Source: Heliopora coerulea
Lineage: Eukaryota; Cnidaria; Anthozoa; Scleralcyonacea; Helioporidae
Assembly (NCBI GenBank): GCA_030142905.1
Contig: JASJOG010000021.1
Span: 1,454,001 to 1,518,000 of the forward strand
Direction: 5' to 3'
DNA: 64,000 nt
The number at the start of each line of letters is the position of its first letter. The stretch's first letter is position 1. The translations under genes and the position numbers were made by a program. The notes under the pieces are model-generated. The model saw nothing but the letters and a program-made list of their open reading frames with translations, had not been told where the DNA came from and ran no database searches. Below are positions 11,201 through 22,300 of this stretch, piece by piece.

Positions 11201-14200
11201 CCTAATAGGTAGGGCAGATTTAATTTGATCGATCATAATTAAGTTTCGTGAGTTAAGTTCGCCGTTTGAATTAATGCCGCTCCACAATCGCTTGAACTGT
11301 CTTGGCAAAGAGAATACAGGAAACGAGAAAAACTACGCACTTACCGCTTCGATCTAGTTTTGGTCACTTCCGTGCAGCTATAGTTATGCTGTTGTGAATT
11401 TCTTTCTGAACGAGTTCGGAAATCGAAGCAGTTCACATTGACCAATTTCTTTTCACTTAATAAGTAGATTAACTTGTGTGATTCTTAGTTGACTGAAGTA
11501 ATCGTCAATGAAATTTGGGTTTGCTTGTTCAATCATAATAATGCGCATTTCGCTTAAATTTACGAATTTTCCGAAAGTTGCACACGCAAATAGGGCGGCC
11601 ACTACGTGACATCTGTCTTAAGCGACCACCTGGCATTTACGACCACTTTTGCCTGGCAAAAGGGGTGGTCGTAAAACTCAAGTTCTACTGTATCATGATG
11701 TCAATCAACAGGACCTGAGAACGCTAGAGAGAGCTGGAGTTGAGTTCGCCTGCAGTTTGCAGTTATTTGCTTATTACTGTAATGGATTTGTCTCACTCTT
11801 TGACAAGGTATTTTCTGGTTGGTACTGGTTTCATAAAGTCTCTAACTTTTCCTGTTAATGCGTCCCAGTGATAGCTTCATTAAAAAAGACCCTGCGAGTT
11901 CACCAGTGAATATGGGCAAGATCAGTACTAAATTTCAAAAACGGACGCAATTACCTTGAGTAGAACTAAAAGTCCATTGCGGCGGATCTTTCGAGGATGC
12001 CGACATTCTTTCATCCTGGCATGCAACGGATGGATGTCAGTATTATCGAACTTGCCATGTCATCCCAGAATTTAAGGTTAAACTCCCAGGGAGACCAGTG
12101 AACGACCCCATCTTGAAGTAATACAATTCATGAAAACTACAACGAAGAGAAGAGTGACAATGATGACAACGACGATGGACGAGGGAAGGTCTCGAGCTGG
12201 TGGACGACTTCGATGAATTTGCAGGCGAATAAAGAGTTTCTTGTTTGCTTTCAAGGGTAAGCAATTATCGTCAGGTGGATGCACGAAAACAATAAATTCG
12301 TCATTCTCCATTTTTATTCGAGTGGCATACTTTGAGCAAATGTTATCCTAAAGTAGGTTTGAGTTTAATTTGACCAACATTCCTTTCCTTCGCTCAGCTT
12401 CGTTCTCGCAGGCTACGAAGATACAGAGAGGCCAAAATTATCCGCCCACATCAGCCAGTTACAAACTCTAGGCGTTCGAGCCAGTTTTAGAGCTAAGGAA
12501 AGTACCACTTTACGTGCTTTCGTATTTATGAGATAGGGAGAGCCTTGAAAGCTCTAGGACGTCTAAACCCGTACGGAATAATAAATTTATGTTGACTTTT
12601 TCGCACAGACAACGTGAAACATGAACTCGGTCGTGAGCATTTCGTAACTCCCGATTCGAAAGCCGATATTTTTCTTGTTAAGGAACGCATTACATATCCC
12701 CACGTCAGATTTGAAGAAAAACTCATGTACTATCCGAATCAGTTCGTTTTCTCTTTGAAAATGCAAAATCCGCATGCACAGAAGGCTTTTTCTGAGGTAT
12801 AGTTTTTCGCAGTGATGTCCCAGTAAATTCAGACATGCTGGTAAAATCGAGCAGCCTGATTGGTCCACCCCATCGCTGTAAACAAACGCGCTGATTGGCT
12901 GATTACATTATCTGCCTTTGTTCTGTAATGGTGAATTGACGTTCTGAATGTTGCAGTTTAATACTATGAATGTGCAACAATGGAGCTATGACAAAGTACG
13001 TGTTATCGACTTTGGGGAGTTTCCGACTCCAAGACCAAATAGCTTTGCTGTGCGTTTACTGACCAAGACCTTGAATATCTCAACATGCTAAGTTATTTGC
13101 AAGCCTTCGGACCATTTTGGTGATACTTTTGTTCATAACGCCAGAGAAAATCGGGCTTTAGTTCTTATCTCAGGTACATACCAAGGGTAAGACGAAGAGG
13201 TAGCTGCCTACTACACTCAAACAAGATTTGTCAATGTTTACATTATTATCATGACCAAACACAACATTAATTTTTCCAAGCCCCCACCTACATGATGATT
13301 ATTGGAAACCACGGCTATATAGGAAACGATGAAAGAACAGCGCTAAAGTTATTATGGGCATTTCAAGTTTAACAAGATCACAATGATTTTCAAACTGAAG
13401 CCGATGAACGGATTGGTGCAAAAATGAGATCAATTGTCACGTGAACTCCGTTTGCCTGCGGACTTCGTTGACGCTAAACGTCTGCCACTGTTAAAGTGAA
13501 GTCAATAAATTTTTGCATATGTTTGTTTAAGTAAGGTCGTTTAATTTATGCGGTAAAATCGATTGTGTTTTAATTAAACGTCCTTTTATTTTGGACTCAC
13601 TTCTGACAATTTACCCAATCAACCCAAGACATGTGCAAAGTAAACAAGAAGAGTGAGTGTCAGGTAAATATTTTGACTTCATTACAAAGTCTTGTTATTT
13701 AGCCTTGTTATAAAGTCTTGTTCATTACAAGGCTTGTTAGTACAAGCCTTGTGTCGATATGACAATGATTTTATAATATAGACGACATAATACCTGAAAC
13801 TCGCTCTTCGACTTTTTCTTTCCTGAACAATATCTTGGGTTTTCGAGATGCTTTTCGGAATCTGCTACAAGCAATATTTGACATGTACACGAGATAACAT
13901 CACAGGAATGTTAAAGTGGAGAAATTTCATAGAGAAACAAAACCTCACTTTATCGAAGGTGAACACGATTTCTTTAGAATTTGAAGTGAGAGAAAGGTGA
14001 CAGAACATGTTTCTACCCGTTTGCCAGTTTACCACTGACAATGTAATGAAGGACATGGCGATTAAAAAGCCACTTCGGCTCAAAAACTGGCAAGTAGAAA
14101 TTTCTGTAGTACAATATGTTTCTTCTAATAAAAATGGCTCAATGTGAGTACCTTGTAATCTCATTATCCTTATATAATCTCCTCCAATCCTTATAATCTC

Positions 14201-17200
14201 ATCGTTAATTGGGAGGTTGTGGCTGCTCAAACTATTTTGTTTGTGATCTTTTTGCCTTTGTTTACGTCTTGAATAAATTTGGCAGAAATACTGGTATGGG
14301 AATTTATCAACAACGCAGTTTGTACATGGTGGAAAAATAATTTTACTTTTTTGCAACAAGTTTACCACTAATGGGTTATCATAAAGAGCATAGACTAATG
14401 GGAATTAAATATCGCTAAAAAAATGGTTCTGGTTAATTATCTGGTCTAGAAATCTAAAATGGTAGGACGAGCCTAGTTCAAGAAATTCGACGAAGCTACG
14501 TAAGACTCAACAGAGCACTATCACAACTTCAGGGCCTTTCCATGGGTATAAAACATGTGTCTATGGAACGCTCGTCCCAGGCCTGTAACTACGTATAATA
14601 TGGAGTCAACAAAGTCAGATGTAAATGTCTGACTACCGAGGTTTTTGCCCCTGTATCCCGCTAGAGACAAGGGACAGGCCATCTGGAGTCTCATCACAGC
14701 TTGGTCAGATTACTTTCCGAGCTGCGGCTCTGACTACGCAATGTTTGACTCTGAAACCAAAAAATCCAAGTTACGGACCTAAAGGTAGTGCTCTACCTGA
14801 GCCACGAAAGAAGTTGTGGGATGCGCGCAAAGGACAATGCGTTCAGGCATTCAGGTCTCGCTCAGAACTTACAGACGGATATCGCTCCGCAATCCTTTAA
14901 TTGAGATTTCCATTCTTAACCTTCAAATCAATACATTGCATGATTGGCTACATTTTCGAATGATCTGAGAATTGACTTTTGTTGTGATTCAGTTAGAATG
15001 CACTCGGTTTAACGGACGTTTAAGTATGCATTTTTGATCGTTGATTTATCAAACGTTCAGCCTTTCCCATATATGTGATTAACGTACGAAAAAACCAAAA
15101 AAACAACAGGTTAAAACTGGCTTGCTTTGGACAAATAGCAACCACTCTTTCACTGTAAAACACCAATATGAACCTTACCATATAGTGAACACAACAACCA
15201 TCAAGAAGAACTTCCTCTTACACAAGTTTAGTGCGTCTCGGTCAACAACAGTATATCTTCCAGATGACCTTAACTGGTATTTAACTTAAATAAGAAAGAT
15301 AAATCCCATTAATAAAAAAGTGAAGTTTGGAAAGTGATTAGAAAAAGGAACCTGAAAACAATATGAAAACATGCATGGTAACAAGGGTACGAGTTAATAA
15401 TAAAAGTGAATATTTGTAGCTTTTAAATATTGTTTAACTTCTGTATTCTCTTAATAGTTAGTCACGACTTTTCTCAGTGACTTAATTATCCAGTGTGAGT
15501 GCCGAGCCATGAAGCTTGTGATGTTCCCACCGTTTTTTACGGAGTGGACAAACCCCAGAAACAGCTCTGTATGTTTACAATACATTCATGCATCAACAGT
15601 TGTTTTCTTTCTGAGGATAGGTTATAACAAATTTTTAATGTAAAATATCATGTACAAGGAATGCTTCATCAGATATCCAAATATCGAGATATTTTTCTGA
15701 AAAATGAGTGGATAGCTAAGCTTTTCAACCGACCTCCAAGAATTTGGATGGACGATGAAACCCTCCCTTCAAGCATGCGAATCCGCACTTTTAACTCTTT
15801 ACCACAATTAGATATGCGTGTCAACTGAACCCTTTATACAAGAATGGTCTTTAAAGTCTCGTAGGCAAGCAAAGGGTTAAGAGAAAATTAGGTCGAAATT
15901 TGTTAAAATTTTTTACTAATTAAGCTCATAATAGTAAAACACCATTTTGCGACTGATTTTCTTTGTGTTTGTTCATGAAACCATTTGTTATTTCGAGATG
16001 GTTTAGTCTTAATTCGCAGGTAAGTGTTTGAAATAGTTTCATTCATTTCTTCGTTTTTCACTGTAATTCACCGTTATCAATAAATCTTTCCTACTGCTGT
16101 TTGTTTTCCTATTTCAGATTATGAAAAGGTTTCCTCGAGAATTCTTTTTATTTGCTGTAATTGTATATACTATGCTCAATTCCTGAGAGTGCACAGGAAC
16201 TAAATAAATAATGTTCCGAGGGTAATCAGATCGCCTGAAGCAGGACAACAGATAACGAAACTTCTGAGTACCATCACATTCTGCTTTTAATTACTTTACC
16301 TTTTTTGTATGTAATAAGAAAGAGGAAAGGATTAGCAATCATTACAGCCATCACAGGAAAATATGATAAAATCAAGCGAGAGAGACGACCAGGATATAGT
16401 TCACATCTAAAGAAGGCAAATGGCATAGGCTGGAGATTACCTTTTTAGCTGCAATAAGAAACATTTCGGTGATGATAGAGATGGTGATATGGATGGTGAT
16501 AGTGGAAGCAATTGTGACAATAATGATGCTGTGTTTGACGCTAAGGTGATTTAATGGCCAGCTCGATAAAAGCGAGAATTGTGACTAAAGATACTCGGGA
16601 ATGGATAATGAAGGAAAATTTCAATAAAACAACTGAATACACAATAATGGTTTCACAAAACCAAGCACTGAAAACTAATTATGTAAAACATGAGTGACGA
16701 AGGAGATATACCTTACCCTTGAGAAGAGTACATGGAATGCAGCATGAAACAGTGGGTGATATTATAGCCGAAAGCAAGTAAAAAGCACATAAATATTATT
16801 GACTGTTGAGGAGATTAGGCGGCAAAAATAGTCAAACGTATGCATAATTCAAAAATACTTCAATCATTTTCCTTTCAAAATCCAACGTCCTACTAGGACC
16901 AGGGCGCTGCAATATTGGGCTGTGCAACGATAAGGGGTGGGCCACGTTTAATGGATGATGCAGGGACTCGTAAAGACTATTTAACTGGAAAAAACTGAAG
17001 GGAAAACCATGGTAGAAAAACCGAATAAATACAGCAAACAAGGAGCGTGTATTTGAAAAACAAGCTTTTTATGGTATAAACTTCCTTCAGTGAGACTAAA
17101 ATTTTTGAATTTGTAAGTGGACTAACTCGTTCGATGTATGGAAGGACGGGATAAGGAGACCGCCAATGTTTACCAAAATTTGAAGACGTTAAATTGCATC

Positions 17201-19055
17201 AAGTGGTTTGGTTGATGTATTATTGCCAGAATTGGTCAATTTCTCAACTGTAAATGAAGAAATTATCCTGTCTGACCACACAATTAGAGAGCTTAAGCAA
17301 CAGACACTCTTGATTCACGAACGGCTTTTCTTTCAATAGGATTTTTTATGTAAAACAAAGAAAATGAACAGTTTCAAATCCCAAGGGCGTGGTCGAAATT
17401 GTAAAACGACGTTTTTATTCTGCACAGACGTCACTGAGGCCCCGTCCACGTGGATCCATTTTTGTTCGTGGATTGCCTTCTCGTCCACACGTACCTAGCG
17501 AATACGGTCACCGAAAACGGAACTTTTCAAAAACGATTCCTAGAGTGGAAATATTTGAAAACGCTGTTTTCATATTTTCGTGTGGAGGGATGAAAATTGA
17601 ACTTTCCAAAATCCCATACGTCATGGCATGGGTATGCTGCGCGACATATAAAACGGCAGAAAGACATATCACTTTTGTGTCGCTTTTTCTTGGGCTTTTC
17701 CCAAGCCTGATGGCGTGTATTGAGATCAACTTGGCTTTGCTGAATTTTAAAGCTGACTATGTGAGGAGGGGGCTTAACTTTATCATGTTTTCAATCCCAA
17801 TCTCGAATGCCAGTCTGAAAAGTCTTTACAAAGGACGAAGACAAACAAGACCTTGAAGATTTTGGGTTAGACCAAGACGTACAAGTGCTTGGCGGAATAA
17901 CTTTGTTGCCTAAGCAGGCTGTCAACGTTTTTCAAATCGTTTATGCGTGTTCGTGCGGACAGGCGAAAATGATTCGAAAACTCTATCGTGTGACGGAAAT
18001 ATCTTTGTTAACGGAGAAAAAATGTATGCGTTTTCAAACGAAAACGAAAACGAAAACGTGTTGACAAGGCCTGAGTGCGTTTCCATGTTGTGAAGACAAC
18101 ATCTACTTCTTGTAAGTTAAGCTCACTAACTCACTAATTAGCGAGTTATTATACCTGTCCTGGGATTTTTAGTTTACTCATCATCTTTGCTCGCATGTAA
18201 AATTTTACTCAATATACACACGGTCCAAATATCGTAAACACCAAGTCATCAAATCTTCCGGTTGACGACCGTCACTTAAGAACGTCGGTTGCTTAAGGTC
18301 TTTATTGCCAGGCGTAGGCAAATGTTTAGCACATAATTCGCAGGGCATACGACCAGACAGTCGAAGTTGGTTAAATTGGTCAGTAACTGAAATCTCCTCA
18401 TAGCTCACAGTAATTCTTTACTAATGTTCAAAAAACCTCATAAACCCAATGACATAACGAAGGATCACAACATCTCAAAATTAGAATCGTTAACGCTTTT
18501 TCTTCAGAGCACATAGGGGATAAAATAATCAGGGTAAATACAAATTATTGTGGATACTTTGATAACGGAAGCTCTAAATGATCAACTTCGATTTCCCTGA
18601 AAATATTAAGAGATCCCCTTACCTACAGCTGAATTTCAAGCCGTGGAGAAATTTGGAACATGCGTAGATTTAAATCGCAGCCAAAGTTTCTTACATGCAA
18701 ATCACCGAGCTACCACGACGTTATACGAAGTAACTTTCTATTGCCGAAAGACTATTTCGGTCAAATTTTCGTTGAAAGGACGCTTACCCTAAATATATCA
18801 TATATATATATATATATATATATAAGTGGATTTTTTTGCGTTAAAAATACTAGTATTTGATCATAAATAAAATAGCATTTGTCAACAAGAAAAAAAAGAA
18901 ATAGACGTAGCCACTCGCTTTGGATATGATTTATTGCACTAACGTTTTCGCTATAAAGCTCTTCAGGTGCTACTTTTATAGCGAAAACGTTAGTGCAATA
19001 AATCATATCCAAAGCGAGTGGCTACGTCTATTTCTTTTTTCTTGTTGACAAATGC

Positions 19056-19124
<69 letters not shown>

Positions 19125-19281
19125 CATGTATATATATATGTATATATGTATATATGAAATGAATAAGCTTAAAATTCTGGGTTGTTACTCAGAGTTTCAC
19201 GTCTCTTTGGACGATCATCAGACAGTTGTCTGATGATCACACATTGAGCACTCTACATAAAGTCAATATAGAAACTGATTG

Positions 19282-19339
<58 letters not shown>

Positions 19340-19346
19340 GTATATG

Positions 19347-19389
<43 letters not shown>

Positions 19390-22300
19390 ACCAAAAGGCC
19401 AGCTTTCTTCAAAGTTCCACGGTAATAAAAACAGCCAGAAGGAACAGTTAAACATTTATTATTTACATTTCGGGGCGCCGCCCCTTCGTCAGAATCGAAC
19501 AAGATGTACAAACCAGAATACTTTTATAGCCAACCATAACAATAAATATTAAAATATTTAAATGAAGTCTCATAGGTTTAATCCTTTAGGAATAAATGTA
19601 TGAAATTTAAATACCCAGAACGCCTCTCGATCTGTAGGATTTGAGCTATTTGTCTTATCAATTATGTTTACAGATAAGTCGGCAAGACCCACATGGCCTT
19701 CACTAAAAAAATGTGCGTACAAATGTTCACCAGAAATGCCCTGTTGGCCTGTTCCGTAGCGATTCAAACTGTTTTTATGATTGTTGAATCGCGTACAGAA
19801 TGAATTAATAGTACTACCTACATAAGACTTTTTGCACGTCTTACAACTTAAAAGATAAATAACTGCCGACGAATCGCATTCAAATTTATAATTAGTAAAA
19901 TAGGTGTGTTTAAAATTCGAGTCTTGAAAGGCATTAGAACCAGAAACAAACCGACATATTTGACATCTCGGCTTGTCATATGGCTGCATGCCGTTCGGAC
20001 CTAGAGATTCAACTGAAGTTTAGCTCTAACTAAATGATCTTTAAGATTCTTGAGCCTGCGAATCGAAACAAACGGAGCCGAAGTAAACACTGCCTTGGTA
20101 GAGGCGTCACAAGTTAATATAGGATAAAAATCATTGATAACACGAGAAGCCCTGGCAAGAGAGGGGTGAAAATCCAAAATTAAGGACCTGGCTCGTCGGC
20201 TATCAACAAAGGGCTCTTTACGTTTAAGCGCCTCCGAACGAGTAATACGTTCAGCCCTGGAAATCTGAAAACCCAGAAATTTATCCTAATAACCCTTCTT
20301 TATAAAACAGGTATTCATCTCACTAGATCTGGTTTTAAAATCTTCTAAATTACTACATGTACGTCTAGTACGCAAAGCTTAGCTATAAGAAATAGCTCGT
20401 TTAACATAATTAGGGTGACATGATCTCCTATCAAGATATTGGTGGGCATCAGTTGGTTTACTGTATAAATCGGTCATATTTGTTACTACAGATAACGATA
20501 CCAATACATCTAAATAGGCTAGTGAAGAATTAGAGACACTCCAGGTAAACAATAGTTTCGTAAAAAGAATTAAGAGCTATAAGAAATTCTTCTAAAAGAG
20601 CTCTGTCATAAATCCAAATCATAAAAACATGATCCAAAAACCGCAACCAAAGCCATGGTTTATATGGAACGGATTGAATAAAACTTTTTTCCAATTCAGA
20701 CATAAATATTTTGGCATAAGCCGGTGCAAATTTTGTACACACGGCCGTACCCAATTTTTGATGAAATATTTTCCCATCAAATTCAAAATAATTGTTTTCC
20801 AAAACAATTCGTGCCAACTCAACCAGTTCCGACGTGGCTATAACATAATCACTCTTTCCATCCAGAGCAATTTTAAGTGCCTCTAAACCTTCTGTGTGAG
20901 GAATATGAGAATGCAATCCAACAAAGTCAATAGTGACAAGTAACGCTTGGTCGGGAATATTACGAATATTCTCCAACTTGCTAAGAAAATCACTAGTATC
21001 TTGTATATAGGAAGGGATTTCCCTAACAAGTGGTGGCAAATGGGAATCTAAAAACTCTGATATTTTCTCCATTGGCATGCAACAATTAGACACTATCAGT
21101 CTTCCAGGTGGTTTATCCGTGCTTTCATGAGTTTTGAGAAGTAGATGAAATTTACCCAAATTCGTGTAATATATATATATATATATATAACTGAGAGGTT
21201 TTATGATTTTCATACAAACTGATATCTTTTTGTTGTCAACACAACTTGGATTCAACTTTCGCATGATATCAAGAATTATCCAGATAACATTGACAATGGT
21301 CTGGATAATTCTTGATATCATGCGAATGCCGAATCCAATAATTGTTTTATTATACAATTATAAATCGACGAAGACTCAGCCATGACATTACTGGCGGCTA
21401 AGAAAAGCTTGTCAGATGAACAATTACGTCGCCTACAGACAATTTTTGATGTCTTGTAGGTGGCGAGACATCGAGAATTGTTTGTAGGATTTTAACCAAT
21501 CAGAATCGAGATTCTAGCAGAATTGTATAATAAATATTTATATATGTATATATGTATATATGTATATGTGTATATGTGTATATGTGTATATGTGTATATG
21601 TGTATATGTGTATATGTGTATATGTATATATGTATATATGTGTATATGTGTATATGTGTATATATGTATATATGTATATATGTATATGTGTATATGTGTA
21701 TATGTGTATATGTCTATATCTATATTTATCTATCTGCACACCTTGTTTTATTTTACACGTTACAAACATATTATTTATTACAATTATTAGTAGCCATAAC
21801 ATTTGTTGCAAAAACTTCGAGCCCCTTGGGAAAGCCGGTCAAGTTATAACTCCACAGATAGTCCAGTTAAAGCCAGACAAAGCAAACATGCTAGTGTTTC
21901 TTGCAGAAAACTTGTACTTACTGAACTGCACATTTTAATATTCAATAGACGATATTTACTAGTTGTTAGTTGTAAGTGTTGTTAGTTTCATGTATTATTA
22001 TTCTAGTATTGTAATTGTTAAAATTTTAAAATGTTGCATCACGTTTTTCTTCATTAAATTCAAACTCGCGAAATTGCTCTTGAAAAACGTTCATGGCATA
22101 ACCCCCGTTTTTTTCCCCTATTGCTGCATCTTTTAAATTAAAGCTAGATTTACACTTTCTTTGGTAAAACGTCCTTCTCGTGATATTTTTTTGCATGGTT
22201 AACAGATTGGTCTTAATATTCATTAAATTTCAATCGCGGCGAAATATCGATATATCGGTATCATCGGTATTTTTTTTCCGGTATCGGTATTCGGCTTTTC

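Larger units (their letters stand above)
8337..12922. mobile_element. 4.6 kb DNA transposon with 400 bp terminal inverted repeats
   Basis: Bases 8338-8737 and 12523-12922 are reverse complements over 400 bp with about four mismatches. The direct repeat CTGTAATG (TCTGTAATG if the shared T is counted) lies immediately outside, at 8329-8336 and 12923-12930. Long near-identical termini with an 8-9 bp duplication are characteristic of Mutator-like elements. I do not recognise a MuDR transposase inside, so it is either non-autonomous or of another superfamily. The high identity of the arms suggests recent movement or ongoing gene conversion. The interior carries a pogo-like MITE, a two-copy tandem repeat and unassigned open frames. 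Confidence 0.85.

Noticed and set aside
14368..14385. Alternative last exon of the receptor starting near 14385
   Set aside because: The acceptor CCCATTAG needs a phase-1 donor, while exon 6 ends in phase 2; the exons at 2452-2548 and 1909-2211 fit the phase and family motifs.
14625..14900. 91-codon plus-strand gene, or a tRNA on the minus strand
   Set aside because: No domain on the plus strand; the minus strand has only a D-arm-like word without acceptor or T-arm pairing.
17389..17856. 155-codon plus-strand gene
   Set aside because: It lies across the end of a Harbinger-like MITE and shows no domain.
21523..21938. Several overlapping open frames rich in Tyr/Ile/Cys/Val
   Set aside because: They are translations of a TATATG/TATGTG microsatellite, open in every phase on both strands.
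22026..22223. 65-codon minus frame as a receptor exon
   Set aside because: Composition and phase do not match; exon 5 was found at 16295-16406 with clear family motifs.
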